In this document: positions 10,290 to 19,486 of the stretch, in pieces
Numbering within the stretch: position 1 is the first letter of the stretch
Layout: every line of letters begins with the position of its first letter
Assembly: GCA_034408895.1 (NCBI GenBank)
Contig: JAWXCI010000049.1
Coordinates: forward strand, 1 to 63,109
Length of the DNA: 63,109 bases
Source: UBA4660 sp034408895
Lineage (GTDB): Bacteria > Bacteroidota > Bacteroidia > Flavobacteriales_D > Sanyastnellaceae
Direction of reading: 5' to 3'
Program-made: the position numbers and the translations under genes
The notes under the pieces: generated by a model
Seen by the model: the letters and a program-made list of their open reading frames with translations, nothing else
What the model was told of the DNA's origin: nothing
The model's database searches: none

Positions 10290-10946
10290 TCAGCAAGTGT
10301 ACTCTACATCTTGTCCCGAGATTTCTCCATCAGGAAAAAACCAGGTGATGTTTTCGAGATTCTGTGAAGTGGATGAAAACAAGTAAGTGGAATCGGCAAG
10401 TTGAGTGGCGGTTGCGTTTTGCGAAAGCGGTGGTATTTCGAAATTGCCTTCGCAGTCTGCATGAACAATACTGAGCGTATCGGTAAGTGTTGAATCGCAA
10501 TACTGCCCAACAACAATCACATCATATTCGCCCCATGAGGGATAGGTATGTGTCGTGCTTGCACCTTCACCAAAAGTGCCGTCTCCAAATTGCCAGGTGA
10601 TGGTTTGCAGGTTTTCTGAAATGCTGCTGAAGCTCACAGTGAGTTCATCCGTTACATCAAACGAAGCATCAAGGGAAAGCGGTGGTGTTTCAAAATTGCC
10701 ATCACAATCTGTAAGTGTTAGTTGAAGTGTATCAGCAAAAACAGAATCGCAATACATGCCTTGCACCAACACTACGAATTCGCCCAGTGATGAAAAACTG
10801 TATGATGGATTTTCACCACTTACCCATCCCTCCCCAAAATTCCATTGCACATCGCTAAGGTTTTCCGGTGTTGAAGTGAATTGCACTTCGGTGGTGAAAT
10901 CAATTTGAGCATAGTTTGAATTGAGCGCAAGATTTGGAGTGAACAA
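10290..10946 (-). pseudogene. PKD-repeat middle section of the same broken secreted protein
   Basis: Three PKD-like repeats, each ending in a DC-x-GN-x-x-PPLS motif (DCDGNFETPPLSL, DCEGNFEIPPLSQ) and with W(Q/N)FG-type cores. The segment is in the same frame as the upstream section (12500 to 10968) and is separated from it only by a TAG at 10968-10970. The codons between, ILDCAGNL, continue the repeat pattern. It ends out of frame near 10300. No start codon of its own is convincing (TTG at 10946). Confidence 0.75.
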
Positions 10947-10967
10947 ATTGCCAGCGCAATCGAGTAT

Positions 10968-12500
10968 CTAAACGATGAACGTTGTGTCAATATCAATTGT
11001 GCAGTAAGTGCCAATTGCTATAACCAAATACTCACCGGGTTCAGTGAAAACGTAAGTCAATGAATCAACATTTGCCACCTCTCCATTGCCAAAGTCCCAA
11101 CTGAAATCATAAACGCCTGCGCCTGTGCTGTTCACTTGGAGAGTGTCTCCATTTTGTTGAATCATTGCGCTTAATGAAAGCAATGGAGGTTCGAGTTTCC
11201 CTTTGCAATCGGTTTTGAGGAGCCAAGTGAGATGTTCTGATGGCAAGCCGTTGTTGTACCAATCACCCACTGCAGCAAATCCACCATCGCTGCACTCTTC
11301 AACATCCCAAAAATAGAGCTGATCGTAGAGGTCGTCTGGCGTGGGGTCTGGAGCGAAGTATTCTTCAAACCACTCTTCATTACCGAGGGAGTCCAACTTC
11401 CAGAAAAATCCCTTTGGATAATTGGTCAAACCCCAAACATCATCGAGGTATTGTCCACTCGATTTGCCGGTAATCATAAATCCACCATCGCTGGTGCGCA
11501 TAAAGTCGTTGAACAGACCATAGGGGTAAAGTGTATCCAGCACATTGTCGTATTCCACGATAAAATTTGAAGGATCAAAACGCATGATATGTATTTCAGC
11601 GATTGGTCGTTCAGCGGCAGAGAATTGTGATGTTGCGCCAATAGTTTTTCCATAACACACCATCAAATCACCCTCTTCCAATTCAACTGTACTTGCCAGA
11701 TGATTAGTGAATTCTAAGTTAGCAAAAGGAAATACCTGAAATTCATCAGTAGTGATATTCACTTTAACTAAGATGGGGAATTGAATATTGTTGAGTTCAA
11801 CCATGGTGTAAGGATCGAAGCCATGGGCGTTGATCACACGTCCGACAAGAATATACTCCTCATCATTAATTTTGAAAACGTCATTGGCCACAGATCCAAA
11901 GTATTCGACATAAGCAGGGACTTGCTCATACCATAGCATTTCCCCGTCTGGACTAAAGCAAGCAATCATCATGTTATTGTCATCCGCATATCCATCACCA
12001 TCGTATTCGTCCCCAACATAGCCGGCACCATAGTAATAGTCTCCAATCTGCTTGGCTTTGTAGAATCCTGTATAGGCCGAGTTCGCTGCATCGAAACTGC
12101 TCAGCCAAAGTGTATCCATGTTTTGGTCGAGCGAAATCATGAGTGCTGACCAACCATAACCATCTCCCTGTGTCACTTCAGATCCAACAACAAAACCTGA
12201 CGAGGTGGGTGTACAAGCCTCTTGACGAAAGGCGTACATTGGGAATGGCGGGTTGAAGTAATTTCTTGACAATTCGTTCCCGGAATTGTCAAAGAAAATG
12301 GAAGAGTAATGTTCATCGCCTTCGATGTAACTGTAACCAAACACAACAAGTGAATCAGCGGCTAACAATAAGTTGCGAGAGCCTTCGCCATTAATACTAT
12401 CCGGTGGCTGAATCACAAAATTGAAAGTTGCCGGTTGCGCCATTGAAACAAGGCAAATCGCGCAACCGGAAACAATAACTATCAGAGAACGCAACATCAT
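10968..12500 (-). pseudogene. N-terminal part of a broken secreted beta-propeller/PKD protein
   Basis: 510 codons: signal peptide (residues 1-22, ending VSMAQ), then a region of repeated short blades (FVVGSEV, YYGAGYVGD, EYILVGRV, GGFMITGKS, GGFAAVGDW), as in secreted beta-propeller-like proteins, then a first PKD domain (FSWDFGNGEVANVDS). A TAG at 10968 interrupts the PKD array; the frame continues past it. With 9944-10946 the intact ancestor would be about 850 aa with a T9SS signal. The ATG at 12500 overlaps, by ATGA, the restored stop of the gene upstream, so the two once formed an operon. Either a real pseudogene or the product of base errors. The function is unknown. Confidence 0.75.
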
Positions 12501-13584
12501 TTCGAAACAATGAGCGGTGATACAAATGATTCGCCAGTTTGATACTTGACTGATAATTGGTAAAAACCAGTGGGTAGTAACGAAATATCAAACACCTGAA
12601 TCGTCTGATTTTGCTGCCATGAGAATTGCTAACCGACCTTGTCGGTTGCATCTCCACCTCTGCTATGGAAGAAAGCAAATCTCTGTTTCGAATGGAAATG
12701 AAACTTTGGGCGGGATTAGGAAATAGCTCGAATTTGATCGCTGATTTATTGCCATCTTTATACCTCAAACTTCGATTTGCTGGTTGCGGAATGAAAAGGT
12801 TGTCACCAACTTCCACCAAGATTCCGAAACGAAGAAGTAAGCCCCTTGCAAGTTGAGTTGAAGTAGCGAATTCTTTCGCGGCAATTGCTTCAAGGTTTTC
12901 TTGTTGGGATGTGTTCAGTGCTGTAAGTTGATTGGAACCAGCAAGCTCAAGGAGTGAATAGACATACAAGGCATCGTCCAACTGCTCTTGCTCCAGTGCA
13001 TGAAGGTTTGTGTAGGCCGGCATTGTTTCAAGAAGTTCAATTGCTCCGGCCAAATTTCCAGTTTCGCTCATTGCAGCCGCCCGCAAATACAACCAGCGAG
13101 GTTCCGTTTGGTCACTCAGTAATTCTTCAACCTCTGCGACTGCAAGAGCACCATCTTCATTTAAAAGCACCCCATCAATTTGTTGAATGAGTATGTAATC
13201 CAGCCAGCCTTTCAACTGACTGATTCTGCCTTCCAGTTGTTCTTTGTAACTCACCCAATAACGACCTTCTTCTATGAGTTCAAGTTGATATTCTTCCAAT
13301 GGAATCAATCGGTTCTGTACTTCGCCTCTTACATTGGTACTCTTGGCAGCCGTTGGGTTGCTGGCCAGTATGAGGGTGAGTAACACATTGGGTAATTCAA
13401 ACTGCTTTACGGCTTCAATCAGCACTTCTTCGCTCACATTCGGGCTTCGGGCCATCAATTCGTAATAAGTTTCGATCGCATCCGAATAGGTAGTATTCAA
13501 TACCTCTTCTGTCAATGATTGAGTATCACCTCCATCTACCACTGAAATCAATTCGGATTGTTTAGCATTCATGTCCCATTTCAT
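12397..13584 (-). pseudogene. C-terminal remnant of a T9SS-secreted protein, frameshifted and 5'-truncated
   Basis: Residues about 8-120 (SELISVVDGGDTQSL, SPNVSEEVLIEA, NPTAAKS) match a helical C-terminal module common in large Bacteroidota secreted proteins. This is followed by a T9SS domain start (FELFPNPAQSFISIRN). From about 12640 the frame is lost. Another frame gives the proper ending QNQTIQVFDISLLPTGFYQL to VSPLIVSK with stop at 12497-12499, but it also carries a TAG at the join. The 5' side is cut: the reading frame begins inside the HExxH codons of the metalloprotease remnant (13562-13584). So this is the tail of a larger gene whose middle has been deleted. Confidence 0.75.
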
Positions 13585-14245
13585 GGCAATAGGTGCTCAA
13601 AGCACAATAACGCCTCACCCACAAACCAGCTACTGGTGCTTCACCACTAATATTGTTTGCTACCCCACATGCGGTGGTCGATAATCCGGCAACGTATAAA
13701 TTGATTGCATCGCAGTTGGCTGCAAATTGAATAAAGAAATGTAGATCGCTCTGCGCGTAAAGCAAATCTGTGTTGTCAAGAAAGTCCCATCCTGCACTCT
13801 CAAAAATAATCGGAGTATCAATATAGCCATATGGACTGTTGATTTCCGAAAGATTAACTTCAGGGAAATTGAAACCAGCGTTCAATTCGGAAAGTATGCT
13901 ATTCGTGTAGTCCTCTACATTTTCTTCAGAATCAATGCCATTCAAGCCATTGTCATCCCGAAGTATCCAGAAGAATACACGGAATCTGTTACCGCAAACG
14001 AAATTACCCGGGAACGATCTTCCATCATGTGCATCGTATTCAATAGGTGCGGTTGCGCAATCGAAAGTTTCATCTTGTCCAAAACAACTACAACAGCAAG
14101 TGCAGGTAAAGGTTAGAGCCACCAATCTATTCAGAAATGTCTTGCCTTTAAACTTTGAAACAGTTAGGCCTTTTATGAATATTGACCTACACAAGACGAA
14201 ACGTGTCATGAGGCATAAGGTAAAAATGGTTCTTTTCATTTTCAA
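13562..14245 (-). pseudogene. Truncated secreted zinc metalloprotease, cut at its HExxH motif
   Basis: 227 codons: a hydrophobic signal region rich in Cys (LTFTCTCCCSCFGQ at about residues 45-58), then a domain resembling M43/pappalysin-type secreted metalloproteases (INLYVAGLSTTACGVA, APVAGLWV), ending STYCHEMGHEC and a stop. HEMGH is the zinc-binding motif, which in this class should continue as HExxHxxGxxH. Here the third ligand and everything after it are missing. The next open frame (13584 downward) overlaps by 23 bases and encodes the tail of a T9SS protein. The simplest reading is an internal out-of-frame deletion in one gene. The upstream 187 bases (14246-14432) hold nothing I can identify. 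Confidence 0.7.
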
Positions 14246-14432
14246 GATTTTTTCATTGATGGGATAACTAAAACATTCCTATGGCCGAGAAGCTGGTTGG
14301 AATAAGGCCATTGATAAATTGCTCGTCACGGGTTTGTAATATTTCTATTTCGCAGTTGGCCTAGTTAAGTAGTTTTGGAAAATTACCCGACTATTTGGAT
14401 TTGGTTGGCAAAAAAGAAAGCGAAACCCGGCT

Positions 14433-14900
14433 TTAGTTTAAATATTTTTCTGCATTTCTTTTCATCTTAAACAGAGCAATGTGTATGCGCTTTTCAAACA
14501 GAAAAGAAAATTGACCAGTAACCACAAGATGCACCTGGTTAGCTGAAACCCCTTTATTATAGGTAGCGACATAAACTTCTTCAAAACACAATCGTGCACA
14601 TTCCTGGATATCTTGTTCTAGGCGCGGAACGGGGCGAATCTCACCACTCAATCCTAATTCGCCTGCAAATATGGATGGCGGACCACAGGCAAATTCTGGT
14701 CACTGGAAAGGATAGCGGTGATAACCGCAATATCCATGGCTGGGTCTTCAATGCGCAGCCCGCCACATTCAGAAAAACATTTTTTGATGAAAGGCGAAAT
14801 CCGCATCGTTTTTCTAACACTGCAAAAACCAGCAGTGGTTTAGAAAAAATGCCGCACAGATACATTGCCTTTGAATTGCCAATTCACTTTGCTGCATGTA
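14433..14900 (-). pseudogene. radA: Degraded C-terminal part of DNA repair protein RadA/Sms
   Basis: Across three frames on the minus strand one can read AVLEKRCGFRLSSKNVFLNVAG, then LRIEDPAMDIAVITAILSS, then FAGELGLSGEIRPVPRLEQ and CARLCFEEVYVATYNKG. These are the successive conserved blocks of the Lon-like C-terminal domain of RadA, in order. At least two frameshifts separate them. The ATPase half (zinc finger, Walker A, KNRFG) is not visible upstream, where tatA begins on the other strand at 15046. A functional radA must lie elsewhere if the cell has one. Confidence 0.75.
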
Positions 14901-15045
14901 ACCATAGCTTAACGTTGCTTGATGCAAATAGGTGCCATTGGCGATGGAGGGCAAGTTTAGCTCGGGTTGATTGGCCACACGCATCCGTTGTGTAATTAAA
15001 CAAGTTGGCAACCACATCGTTACTGCGGATAACTTTGCAGCACAC

Positions 15046-15363
15046 ATGGGTGGTAGTGAACTTCTTCTGATATTCGTTGTTTACCTTTTGCTTTTCGGGG
15101 CGAAAGGAATTCCAAGTCTTGCACAAACTCTTGGCAAGGTGGTATATCAGTTTCGCAATGCAGCGCGAGATGTGCAGCGCGAGATCATGGATACTTCCAC
15201 AAAAATCCAGCGGGAGATAAATCTTGAAGATGTTATGGCGGATGAACCCAAAAAAAGTCGCAAGGCATCAGCAACGGTTACACCTCCAACCACAAGGCCG
15301 GAAATTCCACCGGCAGCTTCACCTACACAAGACACGAGTACAAAACCCGACCAGGATTTTTGA
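15046..15363 (+). CDS. tatA: Sec-independent translocase subunit TatA/TatB
   Basis: A 105-aa protein with the MttA/Hcf106 layout: a short N-terminal membrane helix (SELLLIFVVYLLLFGAKGIP, residues 3-22) with the FGxxxxP hinge, an amphipathic helix (LAQTLGKVVYQFRNAARDVQ), then a charged, Pro/Thr-rich tail. The frame is open to 14971, but ATG 15046 places the helix at the N-terminus as the family requires. It forms the pore or receptor partner of the TatC protein encoded at 61931-62743; the two genes are far apart. AlkB follows after 6 bases. TatA and TatB cannot be told apart here. Confidence 0.88.
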   Translation: MGGSELLLIFVVYLLLFGAKGIPSLAQTLGKVVYQFRNAARDVQREIMDTSTKIQREINLEDVMADEPKKSRKASATVTPPTTRPEIPPAASPTQDTSTKPDQDF

Positions 15364-15369
15364 TCAGGC

Positions 15370-15960
15370 ATGATGCAAATCATCTTTCAGCGCGGAGATG
15401 AATCGCTGCTTTATTTCCCCCGTTTTTTTGAAGAACGGTGGATGAACGAAATTCTGGACGAAGTAGAATTCGTTCAGAACAAAATCAAACTTTTCGGTAA
15501 AGAACATTTGGAACCTCGACTCACTGCGTGGTTCGGCCCTCCATACAAATACTCCAACATTCAATGGACTGACAAATTGATTCCACCTAAACTCTCAGCT
15601 CTCCAATCCCGCCTTGCGGAACTTCACACACCACCGCATGTTCAGCTCGCCAATTATCTCTTCAACTCCGTGCTTTGCAATTACTATCGCGATGGCAGCG
15701 ACTCCATGGGCTGGCACAGCGATGATGAACCAGAAATGGATACCACTTTTATTGCTTCAGTTTCTTTTGGTGCAGAGCGCATCATCAAATTCAGAAATAA
15801 AAACTCTAAAGAAAAGCTGGAGTTGAAACTGGAAAGCGGCTCGCTGTTGCTCATGAAGAATTTTCAGGCGAACTGGCAACACTCTGTTCCAAAATCAAAA
15901 CGAGTTTCAACTCCCAGATTGAATCTTACGTTTCGGAGAATCCTGCAAAGGCCAAACTAA
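15370..15960 (+). CDS. alkB: AlkB-type 2-oxoglutarate/Fe(II)-dependent dioxygenase
   Basis: 196 aa. Repairs alkylated bases by oxidative demethylation. The iron ligands are visible as WHSDDE (HxD, residues about 116-118) and the histidine in NWQHSVPKS. The 2-oxoglutarate/substrate arginines are in the RLNLTFR motif near the C-terminus (RxNxTFR). LCNYYRDGSDSMGWHSD matches the substrate-side loop (NxYxdGxDxxxxHxD). Size and motifs fit the short bacterial AlkB (AlkBH2/3-like) group. It follows tatA closely and may be co-transcribed. Confidence 0.93.
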   Translation: MMQIIFQRGDESLLYFPRFFEERWMNEILDEVEFVQNKIKLFGKEHLEPRLTAWFGPPYKYSNIQWTDKLIPPKLSALQSRLAELHTPPHVQLANYLFNSVLCNYYRDGSDSMGWHSDDEPEMDTTFIASVSFGAERIIKFRNKNSKEKLELKLESGSLLLMKNFQANWQHSVPKSKRVSTPRLNLTFRRILQRPN

Positions 15961-16027
15961 CTTGCCAAGTTCTTACGCAGCACATCGGCATCCCGGAGAA
16001 AAATCGGAACTTCGCTTCACGCAGCAT

Positions 16028-16067
16028 CAGCACATCAGCACATCAGCATAACAGCACATCAGCTCAT
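16028..16067. repeat. Octamer tandem array upstream of panB
   Basis: Five 8-base units (CAGCACAT, CAGCACAT, CAGCATAA, CAGCACAT, CAGCTCAT) after a partial unit. The array ends about 20 bases before the panB promoter box. It lacks spacers and is not a CRISPR. Confidence 0.85.
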
Positions 16068-16087
16068 CGTCACACCACCGCATCCAA

Positions 16088-16095
16088 TAGCTTTG
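16088..16095 (+). promoter_or_regulatory. Bacteroidota -7 box (TAGCTTTG) of panB
   Basis: TAGCTTTG matches the TAnnTTTG -7 consensus and lies only 4 bases before the panB ATG, so the transcript would be leaderless or nearly so. No clear -33 TTG is seen at the expected distance; that region is at the end of the octamer array. Confidence 0.45.
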
Positions 16096-16099
16096 CCCC

Positions 16100-16915
16100 A
16101 TGTCATCTCCCAAAGAAGTAAAACGCGTTACTACCCAAACGCTTCAGGACATGAAGCAACGAGGCGAAAAAATTTCCATGCTCACCTCGTACGATTTTTC
16201 GATGGCGCAAATAGTGGATAGCGCTGGCATTGATGTAATTCTTGTAGGCGACTCCGCAAGTAACGTTATGGCCGGGCATGAAACCACGTTGCCTATCACA
16301 CTCGACCAAATGATCTACCACGCCTCGTCTGTGGTGCGTGCGGCAAAGCGCTGTCTTGTTGTAGTTGATCTTCCTTTTGGTTCTTATCAGGGCAATTCGA
16401 AAGAAGCATTGAACTCCGCCATAAGAATCATGAAAGAATGTGGAGCACATGCCGTGAAACTGGAAGGCGGAGAAGAAGTGAAAGAATCCATCCAGCGCAT
16501 TCTCACTGCCGGTATTCCGGTAATGGGCCATCTTGGACTTACACCGCAGAGCATTTACAAATTCGGGACTTACCAGGTGCGTGCTAAGGAACAGGAAGAA
16601 GCTGAAAGACTCTTGCACGATGCAAAACTTCTTGACGGCTGCGGATGTTTTGCCCTCGTACTGGAAAAAATTCCCGCAACACTAGCTGCACAAGTTTCGA
16701 CAAGTATTGCCATTCCGACAATTGGAATTGGTGCAGGTGCCGGTTGTGACGGACAGGTGCTGGTGGTGCACGATATGCTCGGCATCACTGAGGAGTTTTC
16801 GCCACGCTTCCTGCGCAGGTATATGCAAGCCGGTGAACTTATGCGCAGTGCCGTTCAACATTACGTGGCCGATGTGAAAGCAAAAAAATTCCCGAACGAA
16901 AATGAACAGTACTGA
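16100..16915 (+). CDS. panB: 3-methyl-2-oxobutanoate hydroxymethyltransferase
   Basis: 271 aa, first committed step of pantothenate synthesis: transfers a hydroxymethyl group from methylene-tetrahydrofolate to 2-oxoisovalerate, giving ketopantoate. Conserved blocks are complete: MLTSYDFSMAQIVDSAGID, VGDSASNVMAGHETTLPIT with the metal-binding Asp, DLPFGSYQ, KLEGGEE, GIPVMGHLGLTPQS, and the C-terminal GIGAGAGCDGQVLVVHDMLG. Length is normal. A small RluA-type gene follows 66 bases later on the same strand. Confidence 0.96.
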   Translation: MSSPKEVKRVTTQTLQDMKQRGEKISMLTSYDFSMAQIVDSAGIDVILVGDSASNVMAGHETTLPITLDQMIYHASSVVRAAKRCLVVVDLPFGSYQGNSKEALNSAIRIMKECGAHAVKLEGGEEVKESIQRILTAGIPVMGHLGLTPQSIYKFGTYQVRAKEQEEAERLLHDAKLLDGCGCFALVLEKIPATLAAQVSTSIAIPTIGIGAGAGCDGQVLVVHDMLGITEEFSPRFLRRYMQAGELMRSAVQHYVADVKAKKFPNENEQY

Positions 16916-16981
16916 CCCCAATGGTCGGAATCAATTGTACAACCAAGCTAAGAAGGACGAAGACGTCCATGAACAAAATCT

Positions 16982-17749
16982 ATGGAACAGGAATTCAAAC
17001 ATCACCAGCGTGAATGGGCGAAAGCGCCTCGTGAACCCATTGTAATGAGCACAGTGGAAAGTCTTCGGGTGCTTTATGAGGACAACCACATTATTGCGGT
17101 GAACAAACGCAACAGCGACATTATACAAAACGACAAGAGCGGTGATACTACCCTTTGCGATGTGGTGAAAGAATATGTGCGATGGAAATTCAACAAGCCC
17201 GGCCTTGCATTTATTGGCACGGTGCACCGGCTGGACCGGCCTGTTAGCGGTGTGGTGCTTTACGCCCGAACCACCAAAGGATTGAACAGGCTGGGCAACA
17301 TGTTCAAGTATCGCGAAGTGCAAAAAACATATTGGGCGGTGGTGAAAGGTGATCCCCCACAAACTGAAGGACACGTGATCAACTACTTGTGGAAGGATGA
17401 AAAACAGAACAAGACATTTGCATTTGATGAGCCTGCTGAAAAGCGGAAAGAAAGCGAATTGTTTTACAAGGTGATTGGCAAAGGAGATCATTACACTTTC
17501 GTGGAAGTGTATCCCAAAACGGGAAGGCATCACCAGATCCGCGCAACACTTGCCTCACTGGGATGCCCCATAAAAGGTGACATTAAATATGGCAGCCGCA
17601 GAACCAACGAAAATGCTTCCATCCATCTTCACGCAAGAAAAATCGAATTTGTACACCCAGTGAAAAAAACGCCTTTGTGCATTGTGGCGCCCCCACCTGA
17701 AGATCCGCTGTGGGATGAGCTTCTGAAAATTTCACTAAAGCCTTCATGA
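16982..17749 (+). CDS. RluA-family pseudouridine synthase
   Basis: 255 aa from ATG 16982; Met22 (17045, MSTVESLRVLYEDNHI) is an equally likely start and would match the usual N-terminus of S4-less RluA proteins. Catalytic motif GTVHRLDRPVSGVVL (HRLDxxxSG with the active aspartate, residue about 83), then KTYWAVVKG, GRHHQIRATLASLGCPIKGD, and SIHLHARKIEF. It isomerises uridine to pseudouridine in rRNA or tRNA; the target site cannot be inferred. No S4 RNA-binding domain is present. Confidence 0.9.
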   Translation: MEQEFKHHQREWAKAPREPIVMSTVESLRVLYEDNHIIAVNKRNSDIIQNDKSGDTTLCDVVKEYVRWKFNKPGLAFIGTVHRLDRPVSGVVLYARTTKGLNRLGNMFKYREVQKTYWAVVKGDPPQTEGHVINYLWKDEKQNKTFAFDEPAEKRKESELFYKVIGKGDHYTFVEVYPKTGRHHQIRATLASLGCPIKGDIKYGSRRTNENASIHLHARKIEFVHPVKKTPLCIVAPPPEDPLWDELLKISLKPS

Positions 17750-17750
17750 A

Positions 17751-18350
17751 TCATTTCCTGCTCCTTCCCACAATAAGATGCAGAGGCGGGAAAAATGTTT
17801 TGCGGTGATGAAGAATTTCAAAATGCGAAGCAATAAAATCCAACTCCCTTTTGCGGAGGTAACGCACATGTTTATCACTCCACTTCCTGTGTCGTAAAGT
17901 GCGTATGATGCGCATGGGCAGTGGTGCCTGACCATTCTCCACAAACAAGACATAGCCTCCCGGTTTCAGTTTTTGCGAAAGTTGTTCGACTGTTTTTTCC
18001 TGCTCAGGGATCATCACTAGTGTGCTCTTAGTAAACACGATATCGAATGCGTTGTCATCAAAACAATCGAGGTTGCCATCGTAGGCAATGAAGTTGACCT
18101 TCGTTTTCCATTTTGCAGCTTCGGCACGCGCGGCATCAAGGTATTTCTCGCGGATGTCCACTGCGGTTACTTCCGCTCCCTTCAAGGCAAAGAAGGAGGC
18201 CATGCGCCCGCTTCGCGGACCAAGTTCAAGAAGTTTCTTTCCTGCAATCCCAAATTCCCTTTCCAGAATTTCTACTCCTTCTTTCAAAAAAATTTTCCAG
18301 GCATGAGAACCCCACTCGGAAAAATAATTTATATCAGTTTTCTCATTCAT
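17751..18350 (-). CDS. SAM-dependent class I methyltransferase
   Basis: 199 aa from ATG 18350 (MNEKTDINYFSEWG); the frame runs on to 18551 but that part reaches into the trxB start. Motif I is LLELGPRSGRMASFFA with an acidic residue closing strand 2 (VTAVDIREKYLDAA), then VNFIAYDGNLDCFDDNAFDIVFTKS and LKPGGYVLFVENGQ, so the SAM-binding fold (Methyltransf_11/25 type) is clear. The C-terminal 45 residues are basic (RTLRHRKWSDKHVRYLRKRELD). The substrate is unknown. Its stop lies 1 base from the RluA stop (convergent). It is divergent from trxB, 130 bases apart. Confidence 0.85.
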   Translation of the reverse strand: MNEKTDINYFSEWGSHAWKIFLKEGVEILEREFGIAGKKLLELGPRSGRMASFFALKGAEVTAVDIREKYLDAARAEAAKWKTKVNFIAYDGNLDCFDDNAFDIVFTKSTLVMIPEQEKTVEQLSQKLKPGGYVLFVENGQAPLPMRIIRTLRHRKWSDKHVRYLRKRELDFIASHFEILHHRKTFFPPLHLIVGRSRK

Positions 18351-18400
18351 ATGCTGTCGTGGATGACTTGCTTCACTATCGTTGTGCAATAAACCACAGA

Positions 18401-18428
18401 TTGAAACACCGGAGTAAGGATATTTTTG
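18401..18428 (+). promoter_or_regulatory. Bacteroidota promoter of trxB
   Basis: TTG at 18401-18403, a 17-base spacer, and TATTTTTG at 18421-18428, which fits the TTG-N17-20-TAnnTTTG pattern of Bacteroidota housekeeping promoters. The box ends 52 bases before the trxB ATG. Confidence 0.55.
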
Positions 18429-18480
18429 CGCCCCGAAAAATCGGGAGAAATTTCCATTTTCCTGAATAAGAAAACAAATT

Positions 18481-19434
18481 ATGCTGCAAGCCAAAGAACA
18501 AGTAAAATGCCTCATCATAGGCAGTGGCCCTGCCGGATACACAGCCGCCATCTATGCCGCCCGTGCAGATATGAAACCAGTGATCTACCTCGGGATACAG
18601 CCGGGCGGACAGTTGATGGACACTACCGATGTAGATAATTATCCCGGCTATCCAGAAGGCGTACATGGCCCTAAAATGATGGAGGATATGATGAACCAGG
18701 CCAAACGTTTTGCGACCGACATCCGCAGTGGTTTTGTAACCAAAGTGGATTTTACAGGTCCAAAACATTATGTGGAAATTGACAATGGAAAACATTCCAT
18801 CCTTGCCGATGTAGTGATCATCGCCACCGGTGCGGCAGCCAAATGGCTCGGCCTGCCTTCCGAAACACGATTGCGTGAAGCAGGTGGCGGAGTAAGCGCC
18901 TGTGCTGTGTGCGATGGATTTTTTTACCGCGGTCAGGATGTGGCAATAGTGGGAGCTGGTGATACAGCAGCGGAAGAAGCCACCTACCTCGCCAAGCTCT
19001 GCAAAAAAGTTTATATGATTGTGCGCAGCGATGTGATGCGTGCATCGAAAGTTATGCAACACAGGGTTGAAAACACCGCGAACATTGACATACTTTGGAA
19101 TTCGCAAACCGAAGAAGTGTTAGGTGACCAAGGCGTTACAGGAGTCCGGGTGATGAACAACAAGACCAATGAAGAAATGGAAATTGCTATTACCGGATTT
19201 TTTGTGGCCATCGGTCACAAACCCAATACAGATGTTTTCACTCCGTGGATCACCATGGATGAACAAGGCTATATCATCAACCAACCTGGTTCATCTAAAA
19301 CAAACATCGAAGGAGTGTTTGTAGCGGGCGATGCAGCCGACAAAAACTACAGGCAGGCGGTAACAGCAGCAGGAACCGGTTGCATGGCAGCACTGGATGC
19401 GGAGCGGTATTTGGCTGCGCGAGGAATTCACTAA
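18481..19434 (+). CDS. trxB: Thioredoxin-disulfide reductase
   Basis: 317 aa flavoprotein that passes electrons from NADPH to thioredoxin. FAD-binding GSGPAGYTAAIYAAR near residue 13, redox pair CAVCDG (Cys139 and Cys142 region), NADPH-binding GAGDTAAEEA, and the C-terminal FVAGDAADKNYRQAVTAAGTG that contacts FAD. Length and order are standard. It is a likely source of reducing power for the several thioredoxin-fold proteins in this window. Confidence 0.96.
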   Translation: MLQAKEQVKCLIIGSGPAGYTAAIYAARADMKPVIYLGIQPGGQLMDTTDVDNYPGYPEGVHGPKMMEDMMNQAKRFATDIRSGFVTKVDFTGPKHYVEIDNGKHSILADVVIIATGAAAKWLGLPSETRLREAGGGVSACAVCDGFFYRGQDVAIVGAGDTAAEEATYLAKLCKKVYMIVRSDVMRASKVMQHRVENTANIDILWNSQTEEVLGDQGVTGVRVMNNKTNEEMEIAITGFFVAIGHKPNTDVFTPWITMDEQGYIINQPGSSKTNIEGVFVAGDAADKNYRQAVTAAGTGCMAALDAERYLAARGIH

Positions 19435-19451
19435 AGAAGTTTCTGGTTTCG

Positions 19452-19469
19452 TCCCAAAAGCTATCGGGA
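19452..19469. repeat. Dispersed palindrome, half-degenerate copy
   Basis: TCCCAAAAGCTATCGGGA, a variant of the TCCCGATAGCTATCGGGA family also seen at 40668, 51023, 61249 and 62771. It sits between trxB and the M15 peptidase gene. Confidence 0.6.
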
Positions 19470-19486
19470 TCGGGTTTCGGGTTTAA

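Noticed and set aside
9944..14900. Poor assembly quality over the whole window
   Set aside because: Frame damage is limited to a few places, while more than forty other genes are intact. A local error patch remains possible and is listed as a check.
16028..16067. Possible CRISPR
   Set aside because: The units are 8 bases and touch each other without spacers; no cas genes in the window.
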